DNA of 64,000 nucleotides from Batillaria attramentaria (GCA_018292915.2 JACVVK020000032.1:1201501-1265500), one strand, 5' to 3'; counted from the first letter of the stretch, positions 22,781 through 46,672 are shown. The notes: generated by a model from the letters alone, not told the origin. Program-made: numbers and translations.

Positions 22781-25700
22781 GTTGATCCCAGATCAACAAG
22801 ATGTCAGGAGGTTTAGACGTGCTTGCCTTGAAAGAGGAAGATGTTACCAAGTTTCTTGCTTGCGGGGCCCACCAAGGTTCCACAAATGTGGACTTTCAGA
22901 TGATGTCCTACGTCTACAAGCGCAAGCCTGATGGTAAGAAAACAAAACCAAAATGAAAAAAAGAAAGAAAAGAACCCAATGGTATAATGTCAGATGAGTC
23001 TAAAACTTGAAAGCACTTTCAGTTTTACACAGCTTTGATGAGTGTTTTTTACAATCTGTCATTGGTTTATGTGCCTGTTAAATTTATTATTAAGCATGGT
23101 AGAAATGTTTATTAGCTTGCTGCAAGATTGTGAAGTACACCATCTGATTTCAGCTGAAACCATTAGCATGCACAAGACCAGCATTAATTTTCAACACTGC
23201 TTAACTACTTGGTCCTAGCTCTAGAAGGTTTAGAGAGAAGTTGACCATTATGAGCTTTCAGTCTGTTTTCTCTGGCACGTAAAACTTACCTCAATCTCCA
23301 GTTTGTTCGCAAAATATTGCATCGAGTTTTTGCATAGCTGTAGCAAAGTATAAATTTACTCTGCCCTTGGTCATACTTACTACATTACGTCATTCAGACC
23401 TGCCTACAGTACGCATTGACCATAGAAAACAAAGTAATTTTGGGCTTACTACGCATTTAATTGCTCCACACAATTTTTCCCCGAAATCTCTGTAATATAG
23501 CGGTTAGCATTTCGTCAAATCCGATCTGAACTTTGGCTTGCGCCGATCCAGCTTTTTGAACGAGCCTCATTCAAAGTTTAACGATGTATAAATACCCGAT
23601 AGAAAAAAATTTGGCTTTAATTTTAAAAACAACAACAAAAAAAACACATACTGAGATACTATAAAAGAATAGAATAGTTGATTTGTAGCTTAAGCAGCAA
23701 GCTGACACATTTCGGTTGGGATACATTAGAACTACTCATTTGGCCAGGGCACTACTCATGTCATGTTTGGTGGGTAGGCAGGTCTGCGTCATTAGTCATC
23801 GTCATTAAATTTGTAGATAAAATGTTCAAGAGCTTGCGTAAGAAAACATGACAACAGCATCGATAGTGTATGACTGATAACATTTTTCAGGTGTGTACAT
23901 CATCAATTTGAAGAAGACCTGGGAGAAACTCCTGCTGGCAGCCCGTGCCATTGCAGCCATTGAAAACCCAGCTGACATCTGTGTCATCTCTGCCCGCCCT
24001 TATGGTCAGCGTGCTGTTCTGAAATTTGCCTCAGCCACTGGAGCCACACCAATTGCTGGGCGCTTCACCCCTGGTACCTTCACTAACCAGATCCAGGTAA
24101 GGCTTTTATTTTAATATGACCTCTGTAGCTTATTTTAATGTGACTTCTGTAAAATTGGATTAGAAATATTAGGTGTAGATTACATACATGTATGTGTGTG
24201 CTGGTGCATGTACAGAAAATGAAGCTTTCAGTGTAATTTCGTAAGATAGTTCAGTGATCACGCTAGGCATTTTCCAAACCGGTACGTCACAGTAAACAAA
24301 CCTACTTGAACGCTACGCCAGTCACGGAAACAAGTAACTAATTTTGCCACTGAAAATCTGCTGACGAATGCAGTGATACGTTAATTGCTAACTGTAACTG
24401 TTACAGTGTTTGTCAATTAATTAAATGACAGGCGTCATACACTCACTACATCTCGGCACGTCTCTCTCTCTGACTCTGAGACTTTTTTTTCTCTCTTTTC
24501 GGTAATTACCAGTTAAATCCATCCCTGGATAGATGCTGGAAGCCAAGGATATTGACTGTGGTGTACACTTTATTTGATACTCATTTTTGGTAACTAAAGT
24601 TACAAACAATTAACATCGAATTGATAAGGGTTCTTAAACCTGTTCCAAATACCATACTGTCCATTGAGCTACTTAATAATAATAATAATAATAATAATAG
24701 CTCTTATATAGCGCTAGTAGTCTGCTCAAAGAGCACTCAGTGCGCTACACACACACATTCTCACGCATACATAAAACACTAATTACGTGTGCGGAAGGGG
24801 GGGGGGGGTAGATGATACTACAGATCATATGCTGTCTTGAATAGATAAGTCTTTAGTTTTGATTTAAACTGTGGGAGGGTCTGGGTGTTCCTAAGGGAGG
24901 GAGGCAGAGAATTCCATACCTGGGGGGCACAGAAACTGAAAGAGCGCTCACCGAAGGTTCCGAGATTGAACCTGGGAACCTTCAGGAGCCCCTCCGACGA
25001 GGAGCGGAGAGTACGAGAAGGTTCATACGTGGTAAGTTTGTCGGAAAGATACTGAGGAAGGGACCGCTCAAAATGACGGAAAGACCGTGTTGCAATTTTG
25101 TACTTGATGCGGTACACAACGGGCAGCCAGTGCAATTCCCTTAACAGGGGTGTGACATGGTCGCGCCTGCGTTTCCGAAGGATAAGCCGCGCTGCACTGT
25201 TCTGAACGTGTTGGAGCCGATTGATCAGGTCAGCGGGTAAACCAGCGAGAGCCGAGTTACAGAAGTCAAGCCGTGATGTAATGAAGGCATTGACTAGCAT
25301 GGCGGTGGAATCAGCTGTTAGAAGTGGCCTGATAGAGGCAATCTGCCTGAGAGCAAAGAAGGCCGCGCGGCACACTGAACCAATATGATCATCCATGGAC
25401 AGTGTTTGGTCGATTCTGACGCCTAGATACTTGACAGAGCAGTTGAGAGTAACGGATGAACCAGCGATCGACGTGGAGCCGACTCGAACCTGCGAAACTC
25501 GGGACGGAGTCCCAGTAACCATAACTTCTGTTTTGTCTGCTTTTAACACGAGCTTGTTGCTATTCATCCAGGCTAGAACGTCTGTGATGCATGCGTCAAG
25601 AGTCAACTGCAACGAACCAAAATTCACAGGGGTGGCGGACAGAGACAACTCGGTGTCAGCGTATTTGTGATACAAACACTGATGGTGAAGCAGAATATCA

Positions 25701-28700
25701 GACAGAGGCTGGGAATACAGAGTGAACAACACAGGGCCTAAGACCGACCCCTGGGGAACCCCGTATCTGAGAAGGCTGGGGGATGAAATGTTGCCGTCAA
25801 CAACCACGGACTGGTACCGATCGTACAAGTATGACTCAAACCATCGGAGTACGGTGCCGCGAAGACCAAAAGTGATCTCGAGTCTTTTGAGCAGGATGGA
25901 GTGGTCAAGCGTGTCGAACGTGGCGCTCAGGTCCAGCAGGGCGACGAGGGAAACGAGCTTGTCGTCGGCCTTCATCAACAGATCCCCAAGGACGCTGAGC
26001 ACTGCGGTCTCGACGCTGTGACCACTCCGATAGGCAGACTGGTTATTCTCAAGCAAATCATTTTCAGACAGGTGCTTATGGAGCTGTTTCAGCACAATTT
26101 TCTCTAAGAGTTTTGAAACAAATGGTAGGTTTGACACAGGCCGATAGTTCTTTAGTATATTGCAGTCTAAGCCCACCTTTTTCAAAAGCGGAAAGACTAC
26201 TGCCTGCGTGACATTAGTGGGAACAGTACCTGAGATAAGAGATGTATTAATGATACTTGTAATCAGAGGAGCAAGTTCAGTGGTGCACTGCTTCACCAGG
26301 TCGGTGGGGATAGGGTCTAATATGCATGATTTTGCTGTGGACTGTACAATCAAATCACAGACTTCCTTTTCGGTAACGAGGGAGAAGTCAGAGAACAAGG
26401 GTCCATAATACGCAGCAAAAGAGGGGGGAGCGGACGAGCGAGAATCTAGATCAGCGCGCAAAGTACTAATCTTAGTCTGAAAGTAATCATTGAAACGCTG
26501 AGGCAATTCACTGTGTGGAGAGTCTGTAGGCAGGGGTTTAGTCTTAACTTTCCCCAAGAGATTACCAGTCGTGCGGAACAGCTGTCTGCTACAACTAGGG
26601 GCAGAGTCAATCTTGCTGGTGTAGTATTGTCTCTTGGCAGCTGTAACACATGATTTTGTGAAGTTTCTCTTTTGAATGTAAATCTCGCAGGTAATATCCC
26701 CAATCCTTGTGCAGTTCTGACAGTTGCGGGATGCTTTTATTACACCGTCTCAGTGCTAAGTAATAGCAAGATGCCTTTCTTTGATACATCTTTCAGATTA
26801 CTACATGCTTAGGATACCAAGATTCCATGTTGACCCCCCCCCCACCTGCCTCATAAAGGGGGCTAACTAACAGTCGTACGATGTTCATGGACACTTCAGT
26901 ATAGAAACACGTCTTGTTTCATGGCCATGCTTCACTGATCTGTCATTCTTTTAACATTTATTATTGTCATATACATTTATTGTGTTTACTGCCTATTTTC
27001 AGGCTGCCTTCCGTGAACCGAGGCTACTGATTGTGACAGACCCCCGCATCGATCACCAGCCAGTCACAGAGGCTTCTTACGTGAACATCCCTGTAATTGC
27101 CTTCTGCAACACGGACTCTCCCCTCAGGCACATCGACATTGCTATCCCATGCAACAACAAGGTAATGGATTAACATTATTGTCTAAGGATAAAGATTTAT
27201 TTCTACAGAAAGAGCTAGAGAGAGACGATTGATTCTGCTGTCAAATCCCCTTTAGAGCAGTCACTTCCCCGTAATGATTACTAACGTCAAAGAACAGAAA
27301 AAGTGAGACATCCAACTTCTGTATGTAGACAATTCTTTCTTAACCTGTTACGTGTGTGGAAGAGAGCCAGTCAAAACTGTTCTGCTTTCATCTCAATCAT
27401 TTATTGGAGATTAAAAGATTAAGGCATTACAGAATGCAAAAAAAAAAATTTGATACTAGTACTTTCCTTAGAATGGATTATCCTGCTCTTGAACATGATA
27501 CACAGTGGATTATTGTGTTAAGAATGCTATTTTCAGGGCCAGATGTCAATCGGTCTGATGTGGTGGCTCCTGGCTCGTGAGGTGCTGCGTCTGCGTGGTA
27601 CCATCAGCCGTGACCATCCGTGGGAGGTCATGGTGGACTTGTACTTCTACAGGGACCCTGAGGAGGTATTTACTGGTTTATAAATTTATTCATGTGGTGG
27701 AGTCGTCTCATTGTTGTCTGAAATACAAGGCTGCCTTTCAGCTCTGCAGATTGTGGTTGCCAAGTCTGATCATGAGGAGGGTTTCACAATGACAGCCTTC
27801 CTGTTTTATCAGGATTTGGGTTTACACAAGTTGTGGTAGAATGTGCAAGGGTGCTGTATCTTTCAGATTTGGTCCCAGCATAGTGCTCATTAGCTGACTA
27901 AGGAGCTTTTGCACAAAGTTTGAAGTGAAAACTCATTGATTTGTTCATGGATGTCCTGTTCTAACCCTGTCACCGTATTTGAATGTCTGTACCCATTTGT
28001 GAATCTCATACTTTGTTTAGCAGCCAGGTTGACAGTTGCTTTTCAGTGTTCATGGCTTAATTAATATCTTCCGCCTTTCAGCTAAAAATTTTCCTCTCCT
28101 CAGAAAGTGTTTCCTCGACTAAAAAAAAGCACTTGGTATCATTCCAAAACACACCAAATTGCACAGACTTTACTCCAAGTCCAGTTCTCACCATTTGCCT
28201 CCAAAAAGTATTTCCTCATCTGAAGCATTTAAATTCATACCGAAAAGCACCAAGTTGCACAGGTGTTAGTCCAATTTCAAACAAAAAGCCCTGGGGAGCA
28301 TGCCCCCGGACACCCCTAACATGAGGCAAATGCTTTGCAGACACGTGCTCTTGGCTTTGTCACTAAATGCTACACTTACTCCTTTTTCATCATATACCAT
28401 TTTAAGCTCTGAGTGTTTCTAAATTTAGTGTGACAATGGCGAGCTGTTAACCACATGATCATGTCCTACATCAGTGCTTTGTCTGTGTGTGTGCTCAGGT
28501 TGAAAAGCAGGAGGAGGCAGCCCAAGAGCGGGCAGTGGTCCCCAAGGAGGAGATCCCAGCACAGGAGAACTGGGCTGGTGATGTTGCTCCTGCTCCAGAG
28601 GTGAGCGACTGGGCCAGCGAGACCATCCCAGTCAGCAGCGTGCCAATCCAGCCCTTCGCTGCACCAGGTGCTGCCCCTGCAGCTGCTGCTGCTCCAGCAA

Positions 28701-28795
28701 CGGAGGACTGGTCCATGTCCAAAGACGACTGGACGGCTCAGCCTGCCCCTGCTGCCAATGAGTGGGGTGGTGCTCCCAGCGAGAACTGGGGTTAG
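22781..28795 (+). CDS. RPSA: Ribosomal protein SA / uS2 (laminin receptor)
   Basis: RPSA is a small-subunit ribosomal protein needed for late 40S assembly. The CDS starts at 22801 in an exon beginning at 22781. Coding exons are 22801-22933, 23891-24096, 27003-27161, 27537-27665 and 28499-28795, all in phase, giving 307 residues (usual 295-300). The start [55 protein letters not shown], the [18 protein letters not shown] core and [17 protein letters not shown] are diagnostic. The acidic tail has repeated E/D-W words ([27 protein letters not shown]). Poly(A) signal AATAAA at 28913. Intron 3 (2.9 kb) carries a LINE in antisense. The acceptor at 22780 implies an upstream noncoding exon, possibly at 21043. 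Confidence 0.97.
24672..26760 (-). mobile_element. Non-LTR retrotransposon (CR1/L2-like), 5'-truncated, antisense in RPSA
   Basis: A single open frame runs from about 26750 to 24818 on the minus strand and encodes a reverse transcriptase: [24 protein letters not shown]-like [44 protein letters not shown] and the C-terminal [17 protein letters not shown]. The polymerase box reads KYADTELSL where the family has YADD followed by T, so one catalytic Asp codon is absent. There is no endonuclease domain, as expected after 5' truncation. The 3' end has GCGCTATATAAGAGC and an (ATT)n tail (24674-24700). Confidence 0.92.
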
Positions 28796-28912
28796 ACATC
28801 TTCAACACAGCAGTATGCTACAAGCATGTTATATAAAAGCACTGACGGACCTTTGTGAAAAAAAACACGGATCTGCATTGGTGCACTTGGAACAGCTCTT
28901 CCTTAGAGCTGA

Positions 28913-28918
28913 AATAAA
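28913..28918 (+). terminator. RPSA poly(A) signal
   Basis: AATAAA 118 bp after the RPSA stop codon. Confidence 0.75.
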
Positions 28919-28977
28919 AAAAATAAAAAGAAAAGAAGAGGTCTCCTGGTGTTTTGTGTTAATAATGAGTATTGTAT

Positions 28978-29250
28978 AGGCGCTTTACCCTGTTTCATGA
29001 ATTAGCTCAAAGCGCCGCGAACTGAACCCAACACGCACGCTCATGTGAATCACACGTTCGACAATTTGGTGGGCTAAACATTTCCCAAGCAGAGGGGGAG
29101 GAAGCCGGAGTAAAACCCCCTGACGGTTGGCCCGAATGAACGGTGCCACATATGAGAAGGAAACATTCTTTGCTCCGAGTGGGACTCGAACCCCCGACCT
29201 CTTGCATTGGGGACGAAAGTCTTAACCACTAGACTACCCACCGCCCCAAA
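28978..29250 (-). mobile_element. SINE B, full length with tRNA-like head
   Basis: Read on the minus strand, it starts with a tRNA-like head (GTAGTCTAGTGGTTAAGAC box A, GGGTTCGAGTCCC box B). It then has the body found at 42.1 kb (GTGATTCACATGAGCGTGCG, GGCGCTTTGAG) and ends AGGGTAAAGCGCCTATAC. It lies just downstream of RPSA. Confidence 0.85.
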
Positions 29251-30560
29251 TTAAAGACAGTTATTTAGTTGGTGTGCATTACACTTACAGGGGGGGCTGT
29301 TGGTGAAATATTTACCGCTTGCGTGTGTGTGTGAATTCCTTGGAGGGTACTTTAGACAAGCATATTTTGTCAACTATTCCAGCATCATACCACCACCCTG
29401 CACAAGCCACAAATCGAGACTAATGTGTAGAGCAACTCGCTGCTTGTACATTGCGCTACCAGTCAGCGCATGCACACACCAAGCTGTATGTCTTGGGTAC
29501 AGCATACATGTGACACACTGCCAGTGTCTGATCCAGTCCGGCTGCACTGACAACTTTGCGCAAGACTGGGTGGTCACACCATGCTCTGTACGGACTTCAG
29601 CAATCCCTCGCCAAAGTCTTGTCGTGATATTCAATTTGTTGCCCCTGGCTTTGTCATCTACACCGACTTGTGTTTCAAATTACAAGACCTGATTATAAGA
29701 ACGGTAGGAACAGTCTGAAGCAACTCCCCCAAAAGTTCTATTGTTGCAAGAACCTTCGCATGACAATGTTGCATGTGAAATACTTTGGTTGTACCTGAGA
29801 AATGAAAGCTTGAATGAGCTTGAAATTTGGCACAGGTCTAGTGGTGACATGCTTATTACAATGTGAAAAGCTCAACATGATCCATGACCAAACACACAAC
29901 CAACTAGCAAGAGTATGTTTAATGCAGAGAATAAGTATTTAAGTACAAACAACAAAGAACTTCCTTTTCTGTCAGTATTACACATTTATTTACACGTTTT
30001 CTTGTACTAGAGAAACAAAGCTGAACATGCCATCAGCACTGACACTAGCATTAAGGTCAACAAGAGCCAGTGTGAAGGGGTGTTGGTAATAGCAAGTCAA
30101 GTTTCAAAGTTTGCATACAAAAAGTGATCACAGATGCCACACATTCAAAGAAAAAGTACAAAAGCTCACTGGCCAGTAAATCTGATTCCGTGTTTTGGCA
30201 CTGATAGCCACAAACCTGAAATGTGGAAACTGACCTGTTCAAAAGACTGTTTTTTTCTCCCTCTTGAGTGTTCATACTGGTGTTAATGTCAGACAATAAA
30301 TTCCAAAAGAGAGGGAAGATTTGTATTGCTAGCAACAGTTCTCTTACTAGATCAACAAGTGTCACGTGGTTTAATGCACCAGCTGTAATTCCACATTGTT
30401 CACACCTCCAACAGTCACAGTTACTCAAGTCAAGTTGGTTCATTCCTGACCCCAATAGGGGTACATGAATCAGCTGAATTACATACATAACATCAACTCA
30501 CTTGACACACACACACAAACTACATATCACACAAACATCTATAGACTAAACTGAAAGGTA
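29251..30560. other. RPSA-amun intergenic DNA
   Basis: No gene, RNA or recognised repeat seen here. The open frames at 29300-29692 and 30057-30488 have no recognisable family and no splice support. Confidence 0.4.
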
Positions 30561-30589
30561 ACAAACTACACTGTACATGTATGCAACAT

Positions 30590-30800
30590 ATCAAGAAGTT
30601 AAAGAGAACTGCATGTAACAACAAAAGCAAACAAACCATAAATTTAAATAAAGAGAACTACATGTAACAACAAAAGCAAACAAACCATGAATTTAAATAA
30701 AAAGAACTACATGTAACCAAAGCAAAACAAAAAAACAAACAAACCATAAATTTAAATAAAGAGAACTACATGTAACAACAACCAAAACAAACATGCACAT
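30590..30800. repeat. About 54-bp tandem repeat
   Basis: Four units of the type AAAGAGAACTACATGTAACA, then ACAAACAAACCATAAATTT. A fifth partial unit lies at 31250-31293, split off by an inserted repeat. Confidence 0.85.
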
Positions 30801-30802
30801 AG

Positions 30803-31247
30803 CCTTACAAATAACAATAGCTGAAGTACCGTATGACTTTAACATCCATATACTCCTGAGAGGAAGCCCCACCCAATCTGTATCAAAATACAAACCTTTT
30901 TTAAACATTACAAAAATTTATTGACTTAACGGGTCACTTCACCATTTAAATTTTTAAACCTGTTTCCACGCAGACGGGCTGTTGCCGGCACCACCACTCA
31001 CAGTTAAGTTTAATATGCTCTTTCTTTTTTCCTGTCTTCTTCCTGCTCTCTTCTTCTTCTTTTATTTATTTTTATTTTTCACGTCTTTACATTTCAGTCC
31101 AGTTTTTTCCATGCCAATTTCTCCGCCATGCTCTTTGTAAACTGGTTCAGATGAGCACGTATATAAGTTTTTGCTTGTTGTGCTCTCTTTCAATGTATTA
31201 CTGTTTGCTGCTTGACGGTGATCCGGCTTCAATGACTAAAAATGTTT
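30803..31247 (+). repeat. Unclassified interspersed repeat R1, copy 1
   Basis: Matches 56645-57080 in the same orientation: shared words include GAGAGGAA(G/A)CCCCACCCAATCT, CAAAATACAAACCTTTT and GACGGGCTGTTGCC, ending GCTTGACGGTGATCC. It interrupts the 54-bp tandem repeat. No ORF. Confidence 0.85.
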
Positions 31248-31339
31248 AAACCAAACAAACAAACCATGAATTTAAATAAAGAGAACTACATGCACCAATC
31301 AAAACAAGATACTCAAATACTGACAATGACTACCAGTAT

Positions 31340-34090
31340 TCATGCAGGTTTCTTTTTGGAAGGTTGACGCTCCTCAGCATGAGTTCGTTTCCGCTTAGCA
31401 GTATCTGAGCCATGGCCTTGTGTCTTTGGATTCAGCAATTCCAGCACTTTGTCCATCTTCAGCATTTTGGCCACTTGTAACGTCCACAGGGTCAATTCTA
31501 CTCGATGTGGTGTCCAACCAAACTCACCATCTGATTTGGAAAGTCAGTTAATCAAATGTAACGAGCCAGTAAAAGCAAAAGCGAGTTTCTATTTCCAGGC
31601 CAGTATACTAGAATATTCAGCAGCATCATAATTCTGATCAGCTATGGGGCTTTTTCTAAAGAATACTTGGTACACATCTATTTTACTGCGAATCCAAGTG
31701 CCGTAACAATTTAGTATGAAATTGAATAATGATGCATGCTGTATACTTGGTACACTGATGCATGCGTATACCCAAAAGGTTGTCCTGAGAGGTATGCAGG
31801 CTTCTCACTACCTGCTGGCAAATTCATAACTACACTAAAATAAAGCACACAAATGTATGCAAGGTTAAAAATTACTGTACCCTGTTTCTGCAGATCTTTG
31901 GTCAGCTCTTGCACTTGGTCAGCATAGGTACGGAAAGCACTGAGGGTGTACTGAAGTGGCTGGAGACCAGGAAGGGCTATCATGCTTTCATCAGCCATGA
32001 AGGGCACATGGTCTGGTGCACCAGCTGCTAACACGGCTGTAATACATGTACATGCAAGATCACCAGTAACAGGAAATTATGACAGTCATGCATGACACAA
32101 GCCATCATAAGTTTTCAAAAAGTACATGTATTGGACGCCGTGGCATGTATCTAATTCATTTATACCACTCCACCACTATTACAGGTCATGGTTTCAAATC
32201 TGTAATTCACCACGCGAAGGTTAACATTGTACCCACCAAAATCGCACATAAATTATGGATGTGCCTACAACGTGCACGTGCCACCTCTAGCAATGATCCA
32301 GCAGCGTGCTCTGACTAAAAGATTTTCGGTACATCGTGACACGACAAACAAAAAAAAAGGGAGTAAAGAATAATTTACGTCACAACATACTTTTTCCCAA
32401 TTTGGTGCTCCTGATTATGTAAAATACACCACACTCCTTGGCTGATTTTGACTGAAAAATTGTTTGTTAAAACTCAGTTTTTCAGTCAAAATCAACAAAC
32501 TTGTGTAATGGATTTTCGACTCGTTCGTTGGTTTGGCCTGAAAAACTGCTTGTTAAAACTGTTTTTCGGTTAAAATCAACACTCATGTGGTGTATTTTTC
32601 ATAATCAGGGGCACTCTCTACATATATTATATATATCACTGTATGTATTAGAGAAAAAGAGAAACACACACCAAAACCCCCAACAATCGAAAGTCAGCCT
32701 GGAACAAAACAACAAAAACCAAAGAAAAAAACAAACAAGAATAACAAAACAATGTTCATCCTCTCTGACCTGAGGCAGTGGCTGGCCCAACACCTCGAAG
32801 AACAAGGAGTGGTTCAACGGCAGATTGTTGCTTGGGCAGAGCTTTAAATGCTTTTTTGCTAGCTGACAGTACTGCCTCTGGGCTGTTTGACTCCACCATT
32901 TTCTGCAGGGTTGGACGAAATTTTCCTCGCTGAAAATTGAACATCAGTGGAATGACAGCACATGATTTGCTTTATACATGTGTATCCACACACACACAAG
33001 GATGACTACTGGTAGTTCACAATTTTCCTCGATGAAAATTGAACAGAAACGGAAACGGTAATGACTGTGAAGTGGTTACAAGTTAAGCAAATAAAAGCGA
33101 CACAAAAGGGACAGAAACCACTTAACTTTGACAAAGGACGGCACAGGTCGACGTTTCGGCTTACGCCTTCTTCAGGACATAAACAAATCAAAATTTGAAA
33201 ATTGAACATCTTTGTGGGATGAAAATATATATATGCTTCAGATGCATAAGGCATACGAGGATGACTGCTGAAGTTAACTTCTGATACCACTAGCAGTTTT
33301 TTTTTTGTTTTTGTTTTTTACTGCTATAGCTGTACAAAATTAAAAAAAAAAAAATGGTTTGAAAATCATACCTCAACCTGTAAGGGGCATACCAGAAAAC
33401 CCTGATAATGTGGAAAAGAAATGTAAGTCACTTTTCTCATGTCTAAGATCTTCACGGTTATTATGTCTCGTTTATGCCGAGAGAGAAGGGGCACAGAAAA
33501 TTAAGAAAGAAAAAAAATACCACCCCAAATTCTGGTGTTTGGGAGTCTGTCAGGAACTGGCAGTACTTAAGAGGCAAAACAAACACAAATACAGTGACAC
33601 ATATTAACATCTTACAGACAACTTCCATTTCATCACTTTTGCCAGCTCTTCGTGGGTAATGTACTTCTCTCCTCTGGCAGATATGAAAGCAGGCAGCTGT
33701 TGTTGATACCTGCGACAAAATCAACAAGTAGTCTCAAGTACTGTCTATGTCTCAGCTTGTATTAACTCAAACTGATTACATTAACTTGATAAAGCTGATG
33801 CATAGTCATCTTATCGCTGCATGCTTCAGTCAGTGTTACTGTGCTATGCTTAACAGCTTATTTTCGTACCTACCACGGAAATGTCAGTGTCTAAGTACCG
33901 ATGACTTGATTTACTGATGCGTGTATCAGTGTGTGTGTGTGTGTGTGTGAGTTCCCTACCATTCGTCCAGATCAAGCAGGGTCTTTCTTTTGTTAACATC
34001 CTTTTGTGTTTCTGCCTTGGCTCTGAGGACATCGTCGTAACACTGGTATACTCGAATCCAGACGTCGCTGGGTTGGTCAAGCAGTGACAT
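31340..34090 (-). CDS. Amun-like protein with helix-hairpin-helix motif
   Basis: Five exons join in frame to 243 residues: 34090-33960, 33709-33616, 32929-32770, 32036-31881, 31530-31340. The protein reads MSLLDQPSDVWIRVYQCYDD, then EKYITHEELAKVMKWKLSRG, KFRPTLQKMVESNS, LLVLRGVGPATAS (a GVGPATAS helix-hairpin-helix), a helical segment, and a Lys/Arg-rich tail (KRKRTH, SKKKPA) that could be a nuclear signal. This layout resembles the Drosophila Amun family, nuclear proteins of unclear biochemistry. The HhH suggests nucleic-acid binding. The start codon is 376 bp from that of TEPSIN on the other strand, so the two probably share a promoter. A degenerate copy of the exon 3 acceptor lies 101 bp upstream of the real one. 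Confidence 0.8.
32405..32614. mobile_element. Near-palindromic MITE
   Basis: The ends GTGCTCCTGATTATG and CATAATCAGGGGCAC are inverted, and the TIR continues to about 29 bp with few mismatches. An inner inverted pair (GATTTTGACTGAAAAA and TTTTTCAGTCAAAATC) adds a second stem. It lies in an amun-like intron. Confidence 0.75.
33095..33200. mobile_element. Possible Penelope-like element remnant
   Basis: The stretch GGTCGACGTTTCGGCTTACG followed by CCTTCTTCAGGAC resembles the terminal repeats of Penelope-like retroelements. No reverse transcriptase is nearby, so this is a weak motif-based call. Confidence 0.3.
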
Positions 34091-34466
34091 CGCGAACGTA
34101 CTGATCAAGTGCGTGCTTTCCCGCAAAAATTGTGTGGACTCGGTTTTCCATCACGGACCAAACCTAAATAATACGGATCAGTCTGAAGTCTTGGAATTTG
34201 GAGCGTACAATGTGTGGGAAATTAGGAATAGAAATCCAAACTCAAAAGGATGCTTGAACAGATTTTAATCCAAAAATGGCAAAAGCCAGCTAATGCAGTT
34301 TGGGTCTGTCCAAAAGGCATTTAGTCATTTTCCCTCTCTGTACAGTTCGGGGTCAGTTTCTATAATTACATTTTTTTCAAGGAAGGCAACTGTGCAAGAC
34401 CCCGTAAAGTTTCTCCCAGCGTAACATCCAGTAGGCCTATAAGAACGTCTGCTTCCAACGCTAAGA
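34091..34466. promoter_or_regulatory. Amun-like / TEPSIN bidirectional promoter region
   Basis: The 376 bp between two divergent start codons must hold both transcription starts unless noncoding exons lie within the opposite gene. No TATA box obvious. Confidence 0.6.
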
Positions 34467-45851
<11,385 letters not shown>

Positions 45852-46330
45852 TGTGATGATATGTATAAAAAAGCATATTAGTGCAGTTGATACATAAGCT
45901 CCAGGGGACATATTGGCTGTGAAGAATATTTATTATGACTGTTTAGAGTAGTTTGCCTGTGTGAAGTAAGCATAATTCATTAAAAAAGGTGACAAATTCA
46001 GTGTGTGTGATATGTTGAAAGGGGCTTTTGTATTTGTGTGTGTGTGGGGGGGGGGGGGGGGGATTGGATGTTCACACCCCGTGAGTTGGGGGGGGGGGGG
46101 GGGTTGAGTGTCTGTTCGCCCTGGACCTCCATAGCAATTTGCAACTGCGGAGTTTCCACTTACATGTTACGTTGGAAACATAACTGATAACAGCAAGGTG
46201 CTGTAAACGATGTAGGTATGTGCATAGATTATGAAAATTGGGTGGTCAAATTTGGTTGAATATCTGAGGGGGGATCTTCAGTACGAACCTTGCTTGACTG
46301 AAATGGACTAGTCAAAATTTCCCGTTTATC
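45852..46330 (+). other. TEPSIN 3' UTR and spacer with G tracts
   Basis: ATTAAA at 45979 is a possible poly(A) signal. Two G tracts (about 46046-46062 and 46088-46103) follow, the first after a GT repeat. Confidence 0.45.
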
Positions 46331-46559
46331 AGATTTTTTTTCGTGTTTGCCGACTGGATACCCCCGCCCTCCCTCTCCCCCTCAGCAAAATATCTTTCAA
46401 CACCAGTGCGTGGTAATGCAGTGGTAATACGGTTTTATGCAAATGTTTGTGTGATGCAACATTTGTTTTGCGTATTACTCTTGTAAATGAGCCAGTACTG
46501 CTATTACTATTTTTATGTTGTTTCCTTAGTAATGGAAACCGGGGTGGCCGAGAGAGAGA

Positions 46560-46672
46560 GTGTGTGCGTGCGTGCGTGTGTGTGTGCCCTCCCGGATACA
46601 TGGCATTACAAAAGAACGACCGTAACGACAGCAGGTGATTAAATGGAAACAACATATTGGGCTGGTGGCCTT
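46560..46672 (-). repeat. Interspersed repeat R2, copy 1
   Basis: On the minus strand it reads GCCACCAGCCCAATATGTTG, TTTCCATT, then CACCTGCTGT and CATGTAT, matching 62022-62105 on the plus strand. Unclassified. Confidence 0.7.

Noticed and set aside
23020..23160. C/D snoRNA in RPSA intron 1
   Set aside because: TGATGA and CTGA words occur, but the box C is imperfect and no terminal stem was found.
25395..26408. Plus-strand ORFs over the LINE
   Set aside because: Shadows of the minus-strand reverse transcriptase frame.
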